A stretch of 43,427 nucleotides of DNA from Kiritimatiellia bacterium (GTDB lineage Bacteria > Verrucomicrobiota > Kiritimatiellia > SLOV01). Where the stretch lies: the NCBI GenBank assembly GCA_007132345.1, contig SLOV01000138.1:1-43427 (forward strand), read 5' to 3'. The position numbers and the translations under genes were made by a program. The notes beneath the pieces are model-generated. The model was not told the DNA's origin and searched no databases. It saw only the letters and a list, made by a program, of their open reading frames with translations. Below, piece by piece: positions 33,917 through 42,840 of the stretch (positions are counted from its first letter, which is position 1; the number at the start of each line of letters is the position of its first letter).

Positions 33917-34630
33917 CTAGGCAGTCTTTTCCCGATAGTGCTGCATGATTTGCTCCGCGATTGTGAAATCGAGCTCTGTATCGATATCCAGTGCCGTTTC
34001 CCCGGGCGTGATGACCGCGGCGGTTCGACCGAGCAGGAGCGAAATCGAGTCCTCCTTTTCGAAGAGGATCTCTTTGGTCAGCGCATAGATCTGGCCCGTC
34101 AGTTCGTAGGCGACGGGTTGTTTCTGTCTCGGCAGCCAGGGGATGGCGCCTTCAAGATATGGCTCCACAACATCCTGTGAGACTCTCCAGAGCCTGTTAG
34201 GGGAAACGTGTGATTCCGTGAAAGTGGCGACACTATCGGCTCTTCCTTCCAGCAGAATCTCGAGGCATGCTTCAATGTCCTCCATTCTTCTGAAGGGGGA
34301 AGTCGGCTCCAGAAGGATCACGATGTCGACCGGCTCGCCGGCCTTCTCAACTTGCTGCACGGTGTACTTGATCGCATCGATGACCAACGAGGCGTCTGCC
34401 GCCAATTCAGCAGGTCTCTTGATGACCTCAGCGCCATGTGCATTTGAGATCCCGGCAATGGCGTCATCATCGGTGGAGACGACGGTCTTATGAATGAGCG
34501 GGCATTGCAACGCGGCTTCAATGGAGTGAACCAGCAACGGCTTCCCGGCAAACGTCCGTATATTCTTGCCGGGGATCCCTTTCGAACCGCCTCGAGCGGG
34601 AATGATCGCCAGTATCTGCTTCTTTGCCAT
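33917..34630 (-). CDS. neuA: CMP-nonulosonate (acylneuraminate) cytidylyltransferase
   Basis: NeuA-type enzymes activate nine-carbon keto acids with CTP. From [20 protein letters not shown] the protein has 237 residues with the CTP-binding signature ([20 protein letters not shown]), then [57 protein letters not shown], and the C-terminal [14 protein letters not shown] (the D-I-D-x-x-x-D metal site). Three starts are possible: GTG 34654 overlapping the wzc stop, ATG 34648 and ATG 34630; I prefer 34630 because it gives the family's usual N-terminus. Together with neuB it shows that the operon makes a CMP-linked nonulosonate. CMP-Kdo synthetases (KdsB) are ruled out by motif. Confidence 0.92.
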   Translation of the reverse strand: MAKKQILAIIPARGGSKGIPGKNIRTFAGKPLLVHSIEAALQCPLIHKTVVSTDDDAIAGISNAHGAEVIKRPAELAADASLVIDAIKYTVQQVEKAGEPVDIVILLEPTSPFRRMEDIEACLEILLEGRADSVATFTESHVSPNRLWRVSQDVVEPYLEGAIPWLPRQKQPVAYELTGQIYALTKEILFEKEDSISLLLGRTAAVITPGETALDIDTELDFTIAEQIMQHYREKTA

Positions 34631-34650
34631 CTTCGCTTTCGGCTGCATTC

Positions 34651-36864
34651 TCACATGGCGGTTGAGCGGTTTGGGAGATGGAGGGCTTGTTGAAGCGGGA
34701 GAAAATGGTCGGCGAAGTTGCCCTGCTGGAACTCTCCGTTGACAATGAGGCCAGCGACGTTGGCGCCCACATTACCGAATTGCTGCAACGCGTGGCGCAT
34801 GGCACGAAGACGAATGCGATTGGGTTGGCAGACGATCACCACACAATCGGCGATCCCGGATAACGTGAATGCATCATCGGACACGCCCAGCGACGCGACG
34901 TCGAGGATAATGCGATCATAGTGGTTCCGTGCCCAGTCAATAAAATCGCGGACCGAGCGGCCCCCGATGATGACCGCCGGGCTATGGGTCTCGGAGGCCT
35001 GGCTGGTGATAATATCCAGGTTCTCGCAGGGGCCGGGTACGGGCAGGTCGGCAAAGCGCCCGGGATCGCCGTCGGCCAGAATGTGCAATAGGCTGTGGTT
35101 GGTTCCCTTCTCCTTGTACTTGGCCACCGCGTCGGCATAGATCTGGGTTTTCTGGCGAGGACGAAGGTCGAAGTCAACGAGCAGGGTCTTCTCTTTGCTC
35201 CGGGCACAGATGATGGCGAAGTTGCTGGAGCAGGTGGTCTTGCCTTCTTCAGGGGCGGCGCTTGCCATCAAGATGACCTTGCTGGTCTGCGCCATTTGCG
35301 GGGAATTCAGCCGGCTGCGGATTGTGGCGAACACATCGAGGATCTGGCCGAGGGCGGAGGCGTTGAGACTGGCGAGGGCCAGGTCCTTGCGCTCGGCATC
35401 GGGCACACGGGGCACCACCCCCAGTACATGGAGCCTGAGGCCGGCCTCAATATCCGCCACCGACATGACGCGGTCATCGAACCGGTCGGTGACGAGCCCG
35501 ACCGCGAACCCGGCCATCATGCTGAGCAGGAGGCCCAGCGCGAAAACCTTGCGGGCGGACGGCCGGATCGGCCGCTCGGGGGTGGTCGCCCTCTCCAGCA
35601 CCCTGACGGAAAAGGTCTTCTCGTCGGCGGCGAGCCGGGCCTCCTCGATGCGGCGGAGGATCCCGGTGTAGGCCCGTTCGCGGGCGTCCCGCTCGCGGGC
35701 CAGGGCGTTGTACTCGGAGTTGCGCTTGACGATCTCCATCTCCAGATCGGCCGCCCGGGTGCGCTGGATCTCCAGTTTCTGGCGGAGGCTTTCGATCTGA
35801 TTGACCTTCAGGTCAATGCTGGCCGCGACCGCCCGCTGGGTGCGCTCGACGGACTGGAGAAACCGTTCGGTTTCCCGCTCGACCGCGGCGGAGTTCAGAA
35901 GAACCTCGGGGTGCTGCTGCGTGTATTTCTCGAGAAGGCCGTCGCGGTGGGCGGTGACTTCATCGAGCCGGAGGAGGGCATCGCTGATGGCCCGTCTGCC
36001 GGGGATATCCTCGGGCAGGCTGGTGAACTGCTGGGGATCCTCTTTGGCTGCCTCCAGCATGGCGGCCACGTCTCGAAGCATCACCATCTGGCTCTCCAGA
36101 TCAACGCTGAGCTGGTTGAGCGAGAGGATGGAAGCCTCTGCCGACTTCCGCTCTGCCTCGAGGCTGTCGATCTGGTTTTCGGCGCGGTACGCCACAAGTC
36201 GGGCGTCGGCCTCGGCCACCAGCTCGCGCTGCACCTCGGCCTGCTCCTGGAGCCAGGCGACCGCGTCATTGGACAGATCCCTGTTTTCGCTGACGGACTG
36301 GAACTCGGCCCCCATGGCATAGGCGTTCGCCACCCGCGCCGCCAGCTCGGGTTCGGGATGCTCTGCTGATAGAACGATGATGTTGGTGTTGCGCATGTGC
36401 CTGACCTCGGCACGGCTTGCAAACAGGTCCTCGAGCAACGCGTCCGTTTCGGTGGCCTCCGGGTACATCTCGCGGTACTGCGCCACGAAATGCTGCCTCA
36501 TGGAGGAGCCTCGCAGTTTCTGGAGCCGGGTATTGAACTCCTCCCACGGCTGGATCAGCCCAATATCCTCATGCACGGACTGGGCCATGATTCGAGGGGT
36601 GCGCAGTCTGATCTCGATCATGCTCGTGGCCTGGTAGATACGGGTGGTGAGCATGAAATAGAAGAGGGTACCAACCGCACCGAGGGCAACGACAAGCAGA
36701 ATGGGCTGCCATTTGCGTTGGAGGATCTTGAGTACACGCCGGGGGGTCAGGCCCCCGCCGCGCATGCCCCCCCGGTACCCGCCGCCCGCTTCGGGGACGG
36801 GGTATCCCTGGTGGTGGCCGCCGAGGGGATCACCGTAGCTGGGCGGTCGGGATGAATCGGGCAT
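34651..36864 (-). CDS. wzc: Wzc/GumC-like polysaccharide co-polymerase with BY-kinase domain
   Basis: A 737-residue inner-membrane protein. A glycine-rich N-terminus (1-45) is followed by a Wzz-type domain with two membrane segments (about 52-72 and 440-462), a long periplasmic coiled coil between them, and the proline-containing PERPIRPSARKVFALG before the second helix. The cytoplasmic kinase has ASAAPEEGKTTCSS (Walker A, about 533-543), LLVDFDLRPRQKTQ (Walker A') and YDRIILDVASLG (Walker B, with ASL in place of the usual TPP). No tyrosine follows Walker B, so the usual C-terminal tyrosine cluster is missing. It probably controls polymer length and export. It is the first gene of the operon and overlaps neuA. 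Confidence 0.9.
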   Translation of the reverse strand: MPDSSRPPSYGDPLGGHHQGYPVPEAGGGYRGGMRGGGLTPRRVLKILQRKWQPILLVVALGAVGTLFYFMLTTRIYQATSMIEIRLRTPRIMAQSVHEDIGLIQPWEEFNTRLQKLRGSSMRQHFVAQYREMYPEATETDALLEDLFASRAEVRHMRNTNIIVLSAEHPEPELAARVANAYAMGAEFQSVSENRDLSNDAVAWLQEQAEVQRELVAEADARLVAYRAENQIDSLEAERKSAEASILSLNQLSVDLESQMVMLRDVAAMLEAAKEDPQQFTSLPEDIPGRRAISDALLRLDEVTAHRDGLLEKYTQQHPEVLLNSAAVERETERFLQSVERTQRAVAASIDLKVNQIESLRQKLEIQRTRAADLEMEIVKRNSEYNALARERDARERAYTGILRRIEEARLAADEKTFSVRVLERATTPERPIRPSARKVFALGLLLSMMAGFAVGLVTDRFDDRVMSVADIEAGLRLHVLGVVPRVPDAERKDLALASLNASALGQILDVFATIRSRLNSPQMAQTSKVILMASAAPEEGKTTCSSNFAIICARSKEKTLLVDFDLRPRQKTQIYADAVAKYKEKGTNHSLLHILADGDPGRFADLPVPGPCENLDIITSQASETHSPAVIIGGRSVRDFIDWARNHYDRIILDVASLGVSDDAFTLSGIADCVVIVCQPNRIRLRAMRHALQQFGNVGANVAGLIVNGEFQQGNFADHFLPLQQALHLPNRSTAM

Positions 36865-37140
36865 AGTACGATCTTTTCGGCGCGAGAGTCAGGTCACAGC
36901 AGGCATTGGGATCGCCTTTTGTTTAAATCTGACTATAAGCAATGGGGTAGCCATGTTCAACCTCAATCTGCCTCTTCATGCTCTTGACGGTCCCATCCCG
37001 CATTCGCTACACAAGATAGACGCGCGGTCGAGTTCCCAATCGATGAAGAGCGGCAAGACCATGCAACAACAGCCCGAGCATCCATGCCGCGGCCTATTGC
37101 ATACATCTTTCGATTTGCAACCGATCCAGCAACCGAAAGC
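36865..37140. other. Divergent promoter region of the polysaccharide locus
   Basis: The 276 bp between the wzc-like gene (minus) and the glycosyltransferase gene (plus) must hold promoters for both. The centre (36916-36945) is AT-rich. TATAAG at 36934-36939 on the plus strand is a possible -10, but no TTGACA-like box stands 16-18 bp upstream. A short plus frame starting at 36953 is not family-like. Confidence 0.4.
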
Positions 37141-38145
37141 ATGACCATGGAAACCTTGCAGGCCCAGGCCAAGGACGACACCCCCTCCTCCAGCCCGAGC
37201 GTAACCGTCATGATGCCCGTCTTTAACGACTGGCCGTCCGCATTCACCCTGATCGTGCGCCTCAACCCGCTTCTCGTTCAGGAGGGGTACCGACCCTCTT
37301 ATTTGCTCATCGACGACGGGTCCACCGAGCTTCCACCGTCTGCCGAAGAGGTTGAAGCCATTCCAGACGTATCCGTCCTGCACCTGCGCCGCAACCTCGG
37401 CCACCAGCGCGCCCTTTGCATCGGCATATCCTGGTTGGCCAAAAACCTGCATGGAGCGCAACCGATCGTCGTCATGGATTCCGACGGCGAGGACTGCCCC
37501 GAGGAGGTGAAGCGACTCCTGGATCGCTACGATCGCGAGCATGGACAAACGTTCGTCTTTGCCGAGCGGACCCGACGCTCGGAAGGATTCTTGTTCAAGT
37601 TTTTCTACAATCTATATTGTTTCCTTCATATATTTCTGGTGGGCCATCGTGTTCGATTTGGAAACTTCAGTGTCGTTCCCAGCCGGCGGCTTCCCAGCTT
37701 GAGTGTCGTACCCGAACTCTGGAACCATTATGCGGCGGCGGTCGTGGTCTCCAAGCAGCCCTATACGACAGTCTCTACCGAGCGCGGTGAACGATACTTC
37801 GGCGATTCGAAGATGAACTTCACGGAGTTGGTGATACACGGCTTAAGCGCCCTCTCTGTCTTCAGCGATCGGCTGAGCGTTCGAATCTCGTTCTTTGTGT
37901 TTGGGCTGCTGGTGCTGATTGGAGCGGCCGCGGTCGTGATCATGGGGGCGCAGCTCTTCACCGACTCAGCCGTTCCAGAGTGGGTCACGCTTACCGGTGG
38001 CCTCTTGTTCCTGTGCGCCATTCAACTCATCACGCTTCTGTCCGTTTTCTGCTTTATGGTTCTGGCCAACCGAAAAGGAAATACCTTCCTGCCGATTCGC
38101 GACTACCAATATTTCATCGACCACGTCAAGACGCTGAGCCGCTGA
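37141..38145 (+). CDS. Family 2 glycosyltransferase with C-terminal membrane helices
   Basis: A 334-residue GT-A glycosyltransferase. Features are SVTVMMPVFNDWPSAFTLIV, YLLIDDGSTELPP, LRRNLGHQRALCIGISWLAK, VVMDSDGEDCPEEVKRLL (D-x-D metal site) and GNFSVVPSRRLPSL. Two C-terminal membrane helices (about 245-270 and 285-310) end in NRKGNTFLPIRDYQYF, similar to lipid-phosphate sugar transferases. I chose ATG 37141 (or 37147); the frame further upstream to 37084 is not family-like. The next gene, a methyltransferase, starts one base after its stop codon. Acceptor and donor cannot be deduced. This is the first of three plus-strand genes divergent from the operon. Confidence 0.88.
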   Translation: MTMETLQAQAKDDTPSSSPSVTVMMPVFNDWPSAFTLIVRLNPLLVQEGYRPSYLLIDDGSTELPPSAEEVEAIPDVSVLHLRRNLGHQRALCIGISWLAKNLHGAQPIVVMDSDGEDCPEEVKRLLDRYDREHGQTFVFAERTRRSEGFLFKFFYNLYCFLHIFLVGHRVRFGNFSVVPSRRLPSLSVVPELWNHYAAAVVVSKQPYTTVSTERGERYFGDSKMNFTELVIHGLSALSVFSDRLSVRISFFVFGLLVLIGAAAVVIMGAQLFTDSAVPEWVTLTGGLLFLCAIQLITLLSVFCFMVLANRKGNTFLPIRDYQYFIDHVKTLSR

Positions 38146-38146
38146 C

Positions 38147-38866
38147 ATGAAGGGGCCGTTCACCTACCATGGAAACGAACTCGAGCTATTTGCGGAGGCG
38201 AAGCATTGGAAGCGCTACATCTACAACCAGATGGCAGCCTATCTGGGCGACGAAGTGCTTGAAGTCGGCGCGGGCTATGGTGGATCGACGGTGCATCTTG
38301 CCAGGAAACAGGCCGACCGCTGGGTCTGCCTGGAACCTGACCCGGAGTTGGCCGCGCAACTGCGACTGCGTCTGGACAGGGGTGAGTGCCCGTCCTTTTG
38401 TGAAGTCCGGATCGGTACGCTTGATGGGCTTGCGGCCGATGACCGCTTTGATTCGCTCATCTATCTGGACGTCATGGAACACATCGAAGACGACATAGCG
38501 GAATTCTGCGCGGCGGTTCATCATCTGAAGCCAGGCGGCCATCTGGTCGTGTTGGCCCCGGCTCATCAGTGGCTGTTTACGCCGTTCGATCGGACCCTCG
38601 GGCACTTCCGTCGATACGACCGAAAGACGATGCGTCAATTCACGAATGGCGATGTTGAACTCGTGCGCCTCGATTATCTCGATAGCGTCGGGTTCATGGC
38701 GTCCCTGGCCAACCGACTGGTCCTTAAACAGCCGATGCCAACCCGGCGCCAGGTGCGGATATGGGACCGACTGATGGTGCCCTTCTCCAGAGTCCTTGAC
38801 CGGATCTTGTTTCATCGTGTCGGCAAGAGCGTTCTGGGTGTCTGGAAACGAAACGGAAGGACTTGA
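38147..38866 (+). CDS. Class I SAM-dependent methyltransferase
   Basis: A 239-residue enzyme. Motif I is VLEVGAGYGGSTVHLAR, the acidic residue after beta 2 lies in WVCLEPDPELAAQLRLRLDR, and YLDVMEHIEDDIAEF is motif IV. HHLKPGGHLVVLAPAHQWLF and GHFRRYDRKTMRQF are typical of the Methyltransf_11/12 enzymes encoded beside lipid-linked-sugar glycosyltransferases. It begins one base after the glycosyltransferase stop (TGA-C-ATG), indicating translational coupling, and the large membrane protein follows after three bases. Substrate unknown; a sugar or polyprenyl-linked glycan is likely. Confidence 0.9.
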   Translation: MKGPFTYHGNELELFAEAKHWKRYIYNQMAAYLGDEVLEVGAGYGGSTVHLARKQADRWVCLEPDPELAAQLRLRLDRGECPSFCEVRIGTLDGLAADDRFDSLIYLDVMEHIEDDIAEFCAAVHHLKPGGHLVVLAPAHQWLFTPFDRTLGHFRRYDRKTMRQFTNGDVELVRLDYLDSVGFMASLANRLVLKQPMPTRRQVRIWDRLMVPFSRVLDRILFHRVGKSVLGVWKRNGRT

Positions 38867-38869
38867 CCT

Positions 38870-40765
38870 ATGCAAACGAACCTTTCTCAGCCAACAATTT
38901 CGAAGGCGCTCTTTGCCGTTGCTGCGATTGCGATTGGCGTGGCGGGCCTCCTGCCATGGTTCTTCGCTCAACAGAGGTTTCCCGAAGAGCCGATCACCGT
39001 CACGTCCCTGTACCGCAGTGCGGGGGGCGAGATCGAATATTACCCGATCATTGCCGAATTGGCCGAAGGAACTTCTTATGGAACCACCGTCAAGGAATAC
39101 GAAGGACTCATCACGCGGTCGTTTCCGAATACAACCGTGGCCATTCATGCCCTGGGCCTGGCCTGTTTCGGCGCGTGGGGCCTGGCGGTCGCGGACGTGG
39201 TGATCGGATGGATCTATTTTGCGGTGGTCTTTCTATTCTTCCGCACCCTTCGAATGAGTCCGTATGCGAGCTTTCTGGCGGCGCTGTTTTTATCGCTGCG
39301 GATCCCTGAGGCTTTGCATGGCCTCGGACTTCCCGGACCCTGGGGGGCGTTTGCGGGCATTTGGACTTCGCGCCTTCCCCGCCCCATCATGACCGAACCG
39401 CTCTTCCTGCTGGCGATCATTTCCACCATGAAACTGATGTTTTCAAAAGAGCCCGCGCGGTTTCGCTATTGGTTCTTCCTGGGACTGACGTACGGCATAC
39501 CGGTACATGGCGATATACACGCAGCCATCATTCTGGTGCTCGCCAGCCCGATTCTCCTCTTCCTGTTACGCAGGATGCCTGTGCGGGACCTCGCACGAGG
39601 AGTCGGGGTTTCCATGATTCCCTATGTGGCTCTCTTGATCCCTTTCGTGCTGAAGCGGGTGCAGGAGCATCCCGATATCGCGCTTCGTCTGGGGGTGATT
39701 CCAGTGGATCGCTTGCGCCCTGTCTGGCTTCCGCAAGACGTCACCCAGTTCGTCTTTGCCACGGCGATTTTTGCGATCACCCTTCTGTTCCTGCGATGGA
39801 GCCGCTCGAAGAAATGGAAACCGCTATTGGACGACCACGGGCTCGAATTCGGACGCCTCGCCTTTCTTGCCGGCTTCATTCTCATCGCCTTCTGGAGCGC
39901 ACCGATCTCCAGTCTGTTGCTGGGGCGAACGATTCAGCCCTACCATTTCGGTTGGCGCGCGGGCACCTTGCTTCTCTATTTCTGTTTCCTGCTGGGGATC
40001 AATGTTGCCGATATCGCCCTCGGCGAGTTCAATCGTCGGTCACCAATCGCGTTGCGCGGGCCGGTGGGCGTGCTCGCCGCCGTCAGCGCCATGCTGGCTG
40101 TCGCCGTGCCGCACGGGGCCACCCGCTCCACTCTGGTTGCCCACGAAGGCCACATCAAGAGCCCGTACAGCTACCTTGACGCGCTGGGACCTTCCTATCG
40201 CAAATCCTTATCCGAACTCGCGGTCTTCATGGAGAGCATTCCCGACAACTCGGTCGTCGGGGGCTTTGACCTGTCGGTTTATGCATGGTGGCCGACCTTT
40301 CGCGATGGATACTGGTTTCTTGTAGGCCCGTTCGTATCCTCGATCCCTGACGACGAGCTGGAGGAGAGACTGATCCTGTTCTGCAAGCTTCTGCAGATGA
40401 CGCCAGCCGAGTTTGTGGAATTCATTCAGCGGGTCGATGTGAACTTGTTCTGGCTGGGGTCCGCGAAGTACCAGGCGACTTCGGTCTACACGTTCGGCGC
40501 CTTCGAGGACTACACGCCGGAGCAACAGCGCCTCATTGAAGAATCCACCGCGCGGGATATGTGGAACGTCATGATTCCCCAGAGCGAGCTTGCACGGCTC
40601 AGGCAGAGGTTCGAAACGACCTCACTCGCCGGGATGAGCACGCGGCAGTTGGATGTCATCGTCCTCACCAACAATGACGAAGATCGACCTTTCGCGCCAC
40701 TATCGGGCGAATGGATAAAGGAATTCGAAAACGACGTCTTTCGCGTCTTTATCCGCAACGGGTGA
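38870..40765 (+). CDS. Large polytopic membrane protein, possible GT-C enzyme or polymerase
   Basis: A 631-residue protein with about ten membrane helices (from about residue 12 to 425) and a soluble C-terminal part of about 200 residues (MESIPDNSVVGGFDLSVYAW ... WIKEFENDVFRVFIRNG). The loop after helix 1 contains SLYRSAGGEIEYYPIIAELA and EGLITRSFPN, and the next carries SRLPRPIMTEPLFLLAII. Overall shape resembles lipid-dependent GT-C glycosyltransferases or a Wzy-like polymerase, but no named family was recognised. It is coupled to the upstream glycosyltransferase and methyltransferase genes and converges on the wzt gene with only a 10-bp gap. Confidence 0.75.
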   Translation: MQTNLSQPTISKALFAVAAIAIGVAGLLPWFFAQQRFPEEPITVTSLYRSAGGEIEYYPIIAELAEGTSYGTTVKEYEGLITRSFPNTTVAIHALGLACFGAWGLAVADVVIGWIYFAVVFLFFRTLRMSPYASFLAALFLSLRIPEALHGLGLPGPWGAFAGIWTSRLPRPIMTEPLFLLAIISTMKLMFSKEPARFRYWFFLGLTYGIPVHGDIHAAIILVLASPILLFLLRRMPVRDLARGVGVSMIPYVALLIPFVLKRVQEHPDIALRLGVIPVDRLRPVWLPQDVTQFVFATAIFAITLLFLRWSRSKKWKPLLDDHGLEFGRLAFLAGFILIAFWSAPISSLLLGRTIQPYHFGWRAGTLLLYFCFLLGINVADIALGEFNRRSPIALRGPVGVLAAVSAMLAVAVPHGATRSTLVAHEGHIKSPYSYLDALGPSYRKSLSELAVFMESIPDNSVVGGFDLSVYAWWPTFRDGYWFLVGPFVSSIPDDELEERLILFCKLLQMTPAEFVEFIQRVDVNLFWLGSAKYQATSVYTFGAFEDYTPEQQRLIEESTARDMWNVMIPQSELARLRQRFETTSLAGMSTRQLDVIVLTNNDEDRPFAPLSGEWIKEFENDVFRVFIRNG

Positions 40766-40775
40766 GGGTCGAAGT

Positions 40776-42026
40776 TTATTGTGGCCGCTCGTCGAGTTGC
40801 CAGTGGTGGGGCGGGTGGAGGACACCCTTGTTGTTGCCGGTCGGTAATACGGTCAAGGGGTAGGTGTGCCAGTGATAATCGTAGGCGTAGTCCCAGTTCT
40901 TCGTGTAGGCCCCCACGTCGACGTAATAGAGGCCGCCTTTTAGATCGAGGCGCTCCATGTGAAGCGTGATCCGCCCCTCCCCGTGGAGCACCGGCATGCT
41001 GATGCCTGCGGCGGCCGTGCTCAGGTCGGCGCAGACCTGCTCGTCTTCTGTGCTGATGGTCACGCCAAAGGTCGGTGCCTCGATTCGCTTTGGTGCCGAA
41101 TACGCGATTTCGACACACAGCGGCTCACCACTGCGAATCTCGTTCACCGGACGATTATGCCGATCGAGGATCTGTACGGCAGCGATTTCCAATTCCATGG
41201 AGCCAAAACGATTCTCGCGCACGCGTAGCTCACGCCCTGATGCCGCGATTCGTGCGGGCCAGTCGATCGGTGTGTGGCGCCGGGTTTCCGTTTCCATTTC
41301 GGCGACATACTGGTCAACAATCTCATCCGGATCGCCCTGCCCGACCAGCCGCCCGCGCCTCAGCCATAATGCCTTGTCACACAGTTTCCGGATCTGCCCC
41401 ATGTCGTGAGAAACCATAAGGATGGCACTGTTCTCGCTCTTGAACTGATCGATCCGCTCGAGACATTTCTTCTGAAACGCGAGATCGCCAACTGCCAGGA
41501 CCTCATCGACCAGCAGCACGTCGGGCGCCGTGTGGACACCGATCGCAAACGCCAGTCGTAATTGCATGCCGGTGCTGAAGGTGCGTAGCGGGCTGTCGAT
41601 AAACTTCTCAAGCTCCGCGAATGCCACAATGGAATCCAGGCGTTGTGCCACCTGGCGCCGGGTGAGCCCCCCGATCACGCCGCTGATGAAGATATTCTCG
41701 CGCGCGGTCAACTCGGGGTGGAAGCCCGTACCGAGCTCGAGCAGTGCGGCGATGCGCCCCCGGATCCTCACCTTTCCTTGGTCGGGCCGGCCCACACCGC
41801 CGATGAGCCGGAGCAAGGTCGATTTTCCGGCGCCATTCCCGCCAACGATGCCGGCGATCTCGCCGGGCTCGACGGCGAAGCTCACGTCATGCAGCCCCCA
41901 GAAGCGTTCCACGGCCCGTAGACGATAGGAGCGGCGCACGAAAACCTCTTTGAGTGTGCGTGGCCGGTCCGTGTGATAGCGGCGGAACTGCTTGCCGAGT
42001 CCTTCCACAACGATTGCGGGTGGCAT
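40776..42026 (-). CDS. wzt: ABC exporter ATPase Wzt with C-terminal glycan-binding domain
   Basis: The nucleotide-binding subunit of an ABC-2 polysaccharide exporter, 416 residues. The ATPase domain (about 4-255) has GIVGGNGAGKSTLLRLIGG (Walker A, 62-70), RTFSTGMQLRLAFAIG (ABC signature, S-T-G-M-Q in place of LSGGQ as is usual in Wzt), and VLLVDEVLAVGDLAFQKKCL (Walker B and D-loop), then ILMVSHDMGQIRKLCDKALW. The C-terminal Wzt-type beta-sandwich (about 275-400, GSMELEIAAVQILDRHNRPV ... GGLYYVDVGAY) binds the polymer's terminal sugar in characterised members. Its ATG directly abuts the wzm stop codon, so the two are one unit. Confidence 0.94.
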   Translation of the reverse strand: MPPAIVVEGLGKQFRRYHTDRPRTLKEVFVRRSYRLRAVERFWGLHDVSFAVEPGEIAGIVGGNGAGKSTLLRLIGGVGRPDQGKVRIRGRIAALLELGTGFHPELTARENIFISGVIGGLTRRQVAQRLDSIVAFAELEKFIDSPLRTFSTGMQLRLAFAIGVHTAPDVLLVDEVLAVGDLAFQKKCLERIDQFKSENSAILMVSHDMGQIRKLCDKALWLRRGRLVGQGDPDEIVDQYVAEMETETRRHTPIDWPARIAASGRELRVRENRFGSMELEIAAVQILDRHNRPVNEIRSGEPLCVEIAYSAPKRIEAPTFGVTISTEDEQVCADLSTAAAGISMPVLHGEGRITLHMERLDLKGGLYYVDVGAYTKNWDYAYDYHWHTYPLTVLPTGNNKGVLHPPHHWQLDERPQ

Positions 42027-42803
42027 CTACAGCTCCTCCACAAAGCGGTAACTCAGGTGTACAAACACGGTGTGGCCGACCACCAGCAGTACCACGGCCA
42101 ACACGCTGAGCTGCAGTAAACTCAGAGCCGTGGGGGAGGTGCCGTCCAGCAGGATGACCCGATAGGCCTGTACCAGATGCATCATCGGGTTGAGACGATA
42201 CATCGGCTGGAAACGCTCCGGCACCAGGCTGATGTCATAGAAGATGGGGGTAAGGAAGAAGAGCAACTGCAGGAGCACCCCCATCAGATGCTCGATGTCA
42301 CGGAAGAGCACATTGCCCGCGGCGACGAGATAGCCAAGGCCCAGTGTGAAGACAAACTGGATCGCGATCACGACGGGCAATAGCAGCGTCACGCGGCCCG
42401 GAACGGTGCCTTCAAAGAAAAGAAAAATCATCAGTAGAGGGAGCGCGAAAAGCAGGTGGACCAGGTTGGTGGTCACGGTGACAACAGGCAAGACCGGTGC
42501 GGTGAAGCCGGGCCACCGGATCAACTCGCGGCTGTCCGTGATGGACCCGGACGCCTGCAACACAGAGGATTGAAACCACGTATAGACCAGCATCCCCGTG
42601 AAGGCGAAGGGGCCAAAGCGCGGAATGTCCAGCGCCAGGGCCACCTTGAAAAGAAAATAGAAGACCGTGAGAAACATGAGCGGGTTCACGAGGGCCCACG
42701 CAAACCCGAGAACGGAGCGTTTGTAACGCACTTTCAGGTCGCGAACGACCAACTCCCGCAAGAGGTCGTGCAGATAGACCAGCCGCTGCAGTTCGATCTT
42801 CAT
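42027..42803 (-). CDS. wzm: ABC exporter permease Wzm (ABC-2 type)
   Basis: The membrane subunit of the polysaccharide exporter: 258 residues with six helices. Family features are LRELVVRDLKVRYKRSVLGF (N-terminal gate helix region), AWALVNPLMFLTVFYFLFK, TGMLVYTWFQSSVLQASGSI and FRDIEHLMGVLLQLLFFLTP (the 'RDi..l...l.q..ff.TPI.Y' motif). I chose ATG 42803 (MKIELQRLVYLHDL), with GGAG about nine bases upstream; the open frame beyond it overlaps the neighbouring gene region and is not family-like. With wzt it forms an exporter for O-antigen or capsule chains. It follows a glycosyltransferase gene by 37 bp. Confidence 0.93.
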   Translation of the reverse strand: MKIELQRLVYLHDLLRELVVRDLKVRYKRSVLGFAWALVNPLMFLTVFYFLFKVALALDIPRFGPFAFTGMLVYTWFQSSVLQASGSITDSRELIRWPGFTAPVLPVVTVTTNLVHLLFALPLLMIFLFFEGTVPGRVTLLLPVVIAIQFVFTLGLGYLVAAGNVLFRDIEHLMGVLLQLLFFLTPIFYDISLVPERFQPMYRLNPMMHLVQAYRVILLDGTSPTALSLLQLSVLAVVLLVVGHTVFVHLSYRFVEEL

Positions 42804-42840
42804 GGGCCGCGGCTCCCGATCCTGGAATGGGCATGTTCCG

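Noticed and set aside
36953-37144. 63-codon plus-strand frame between wzc and the glycosyltransferase
   Set aside because: No family pattern and it overlaps the start of the next gene; treated as leader sequence.
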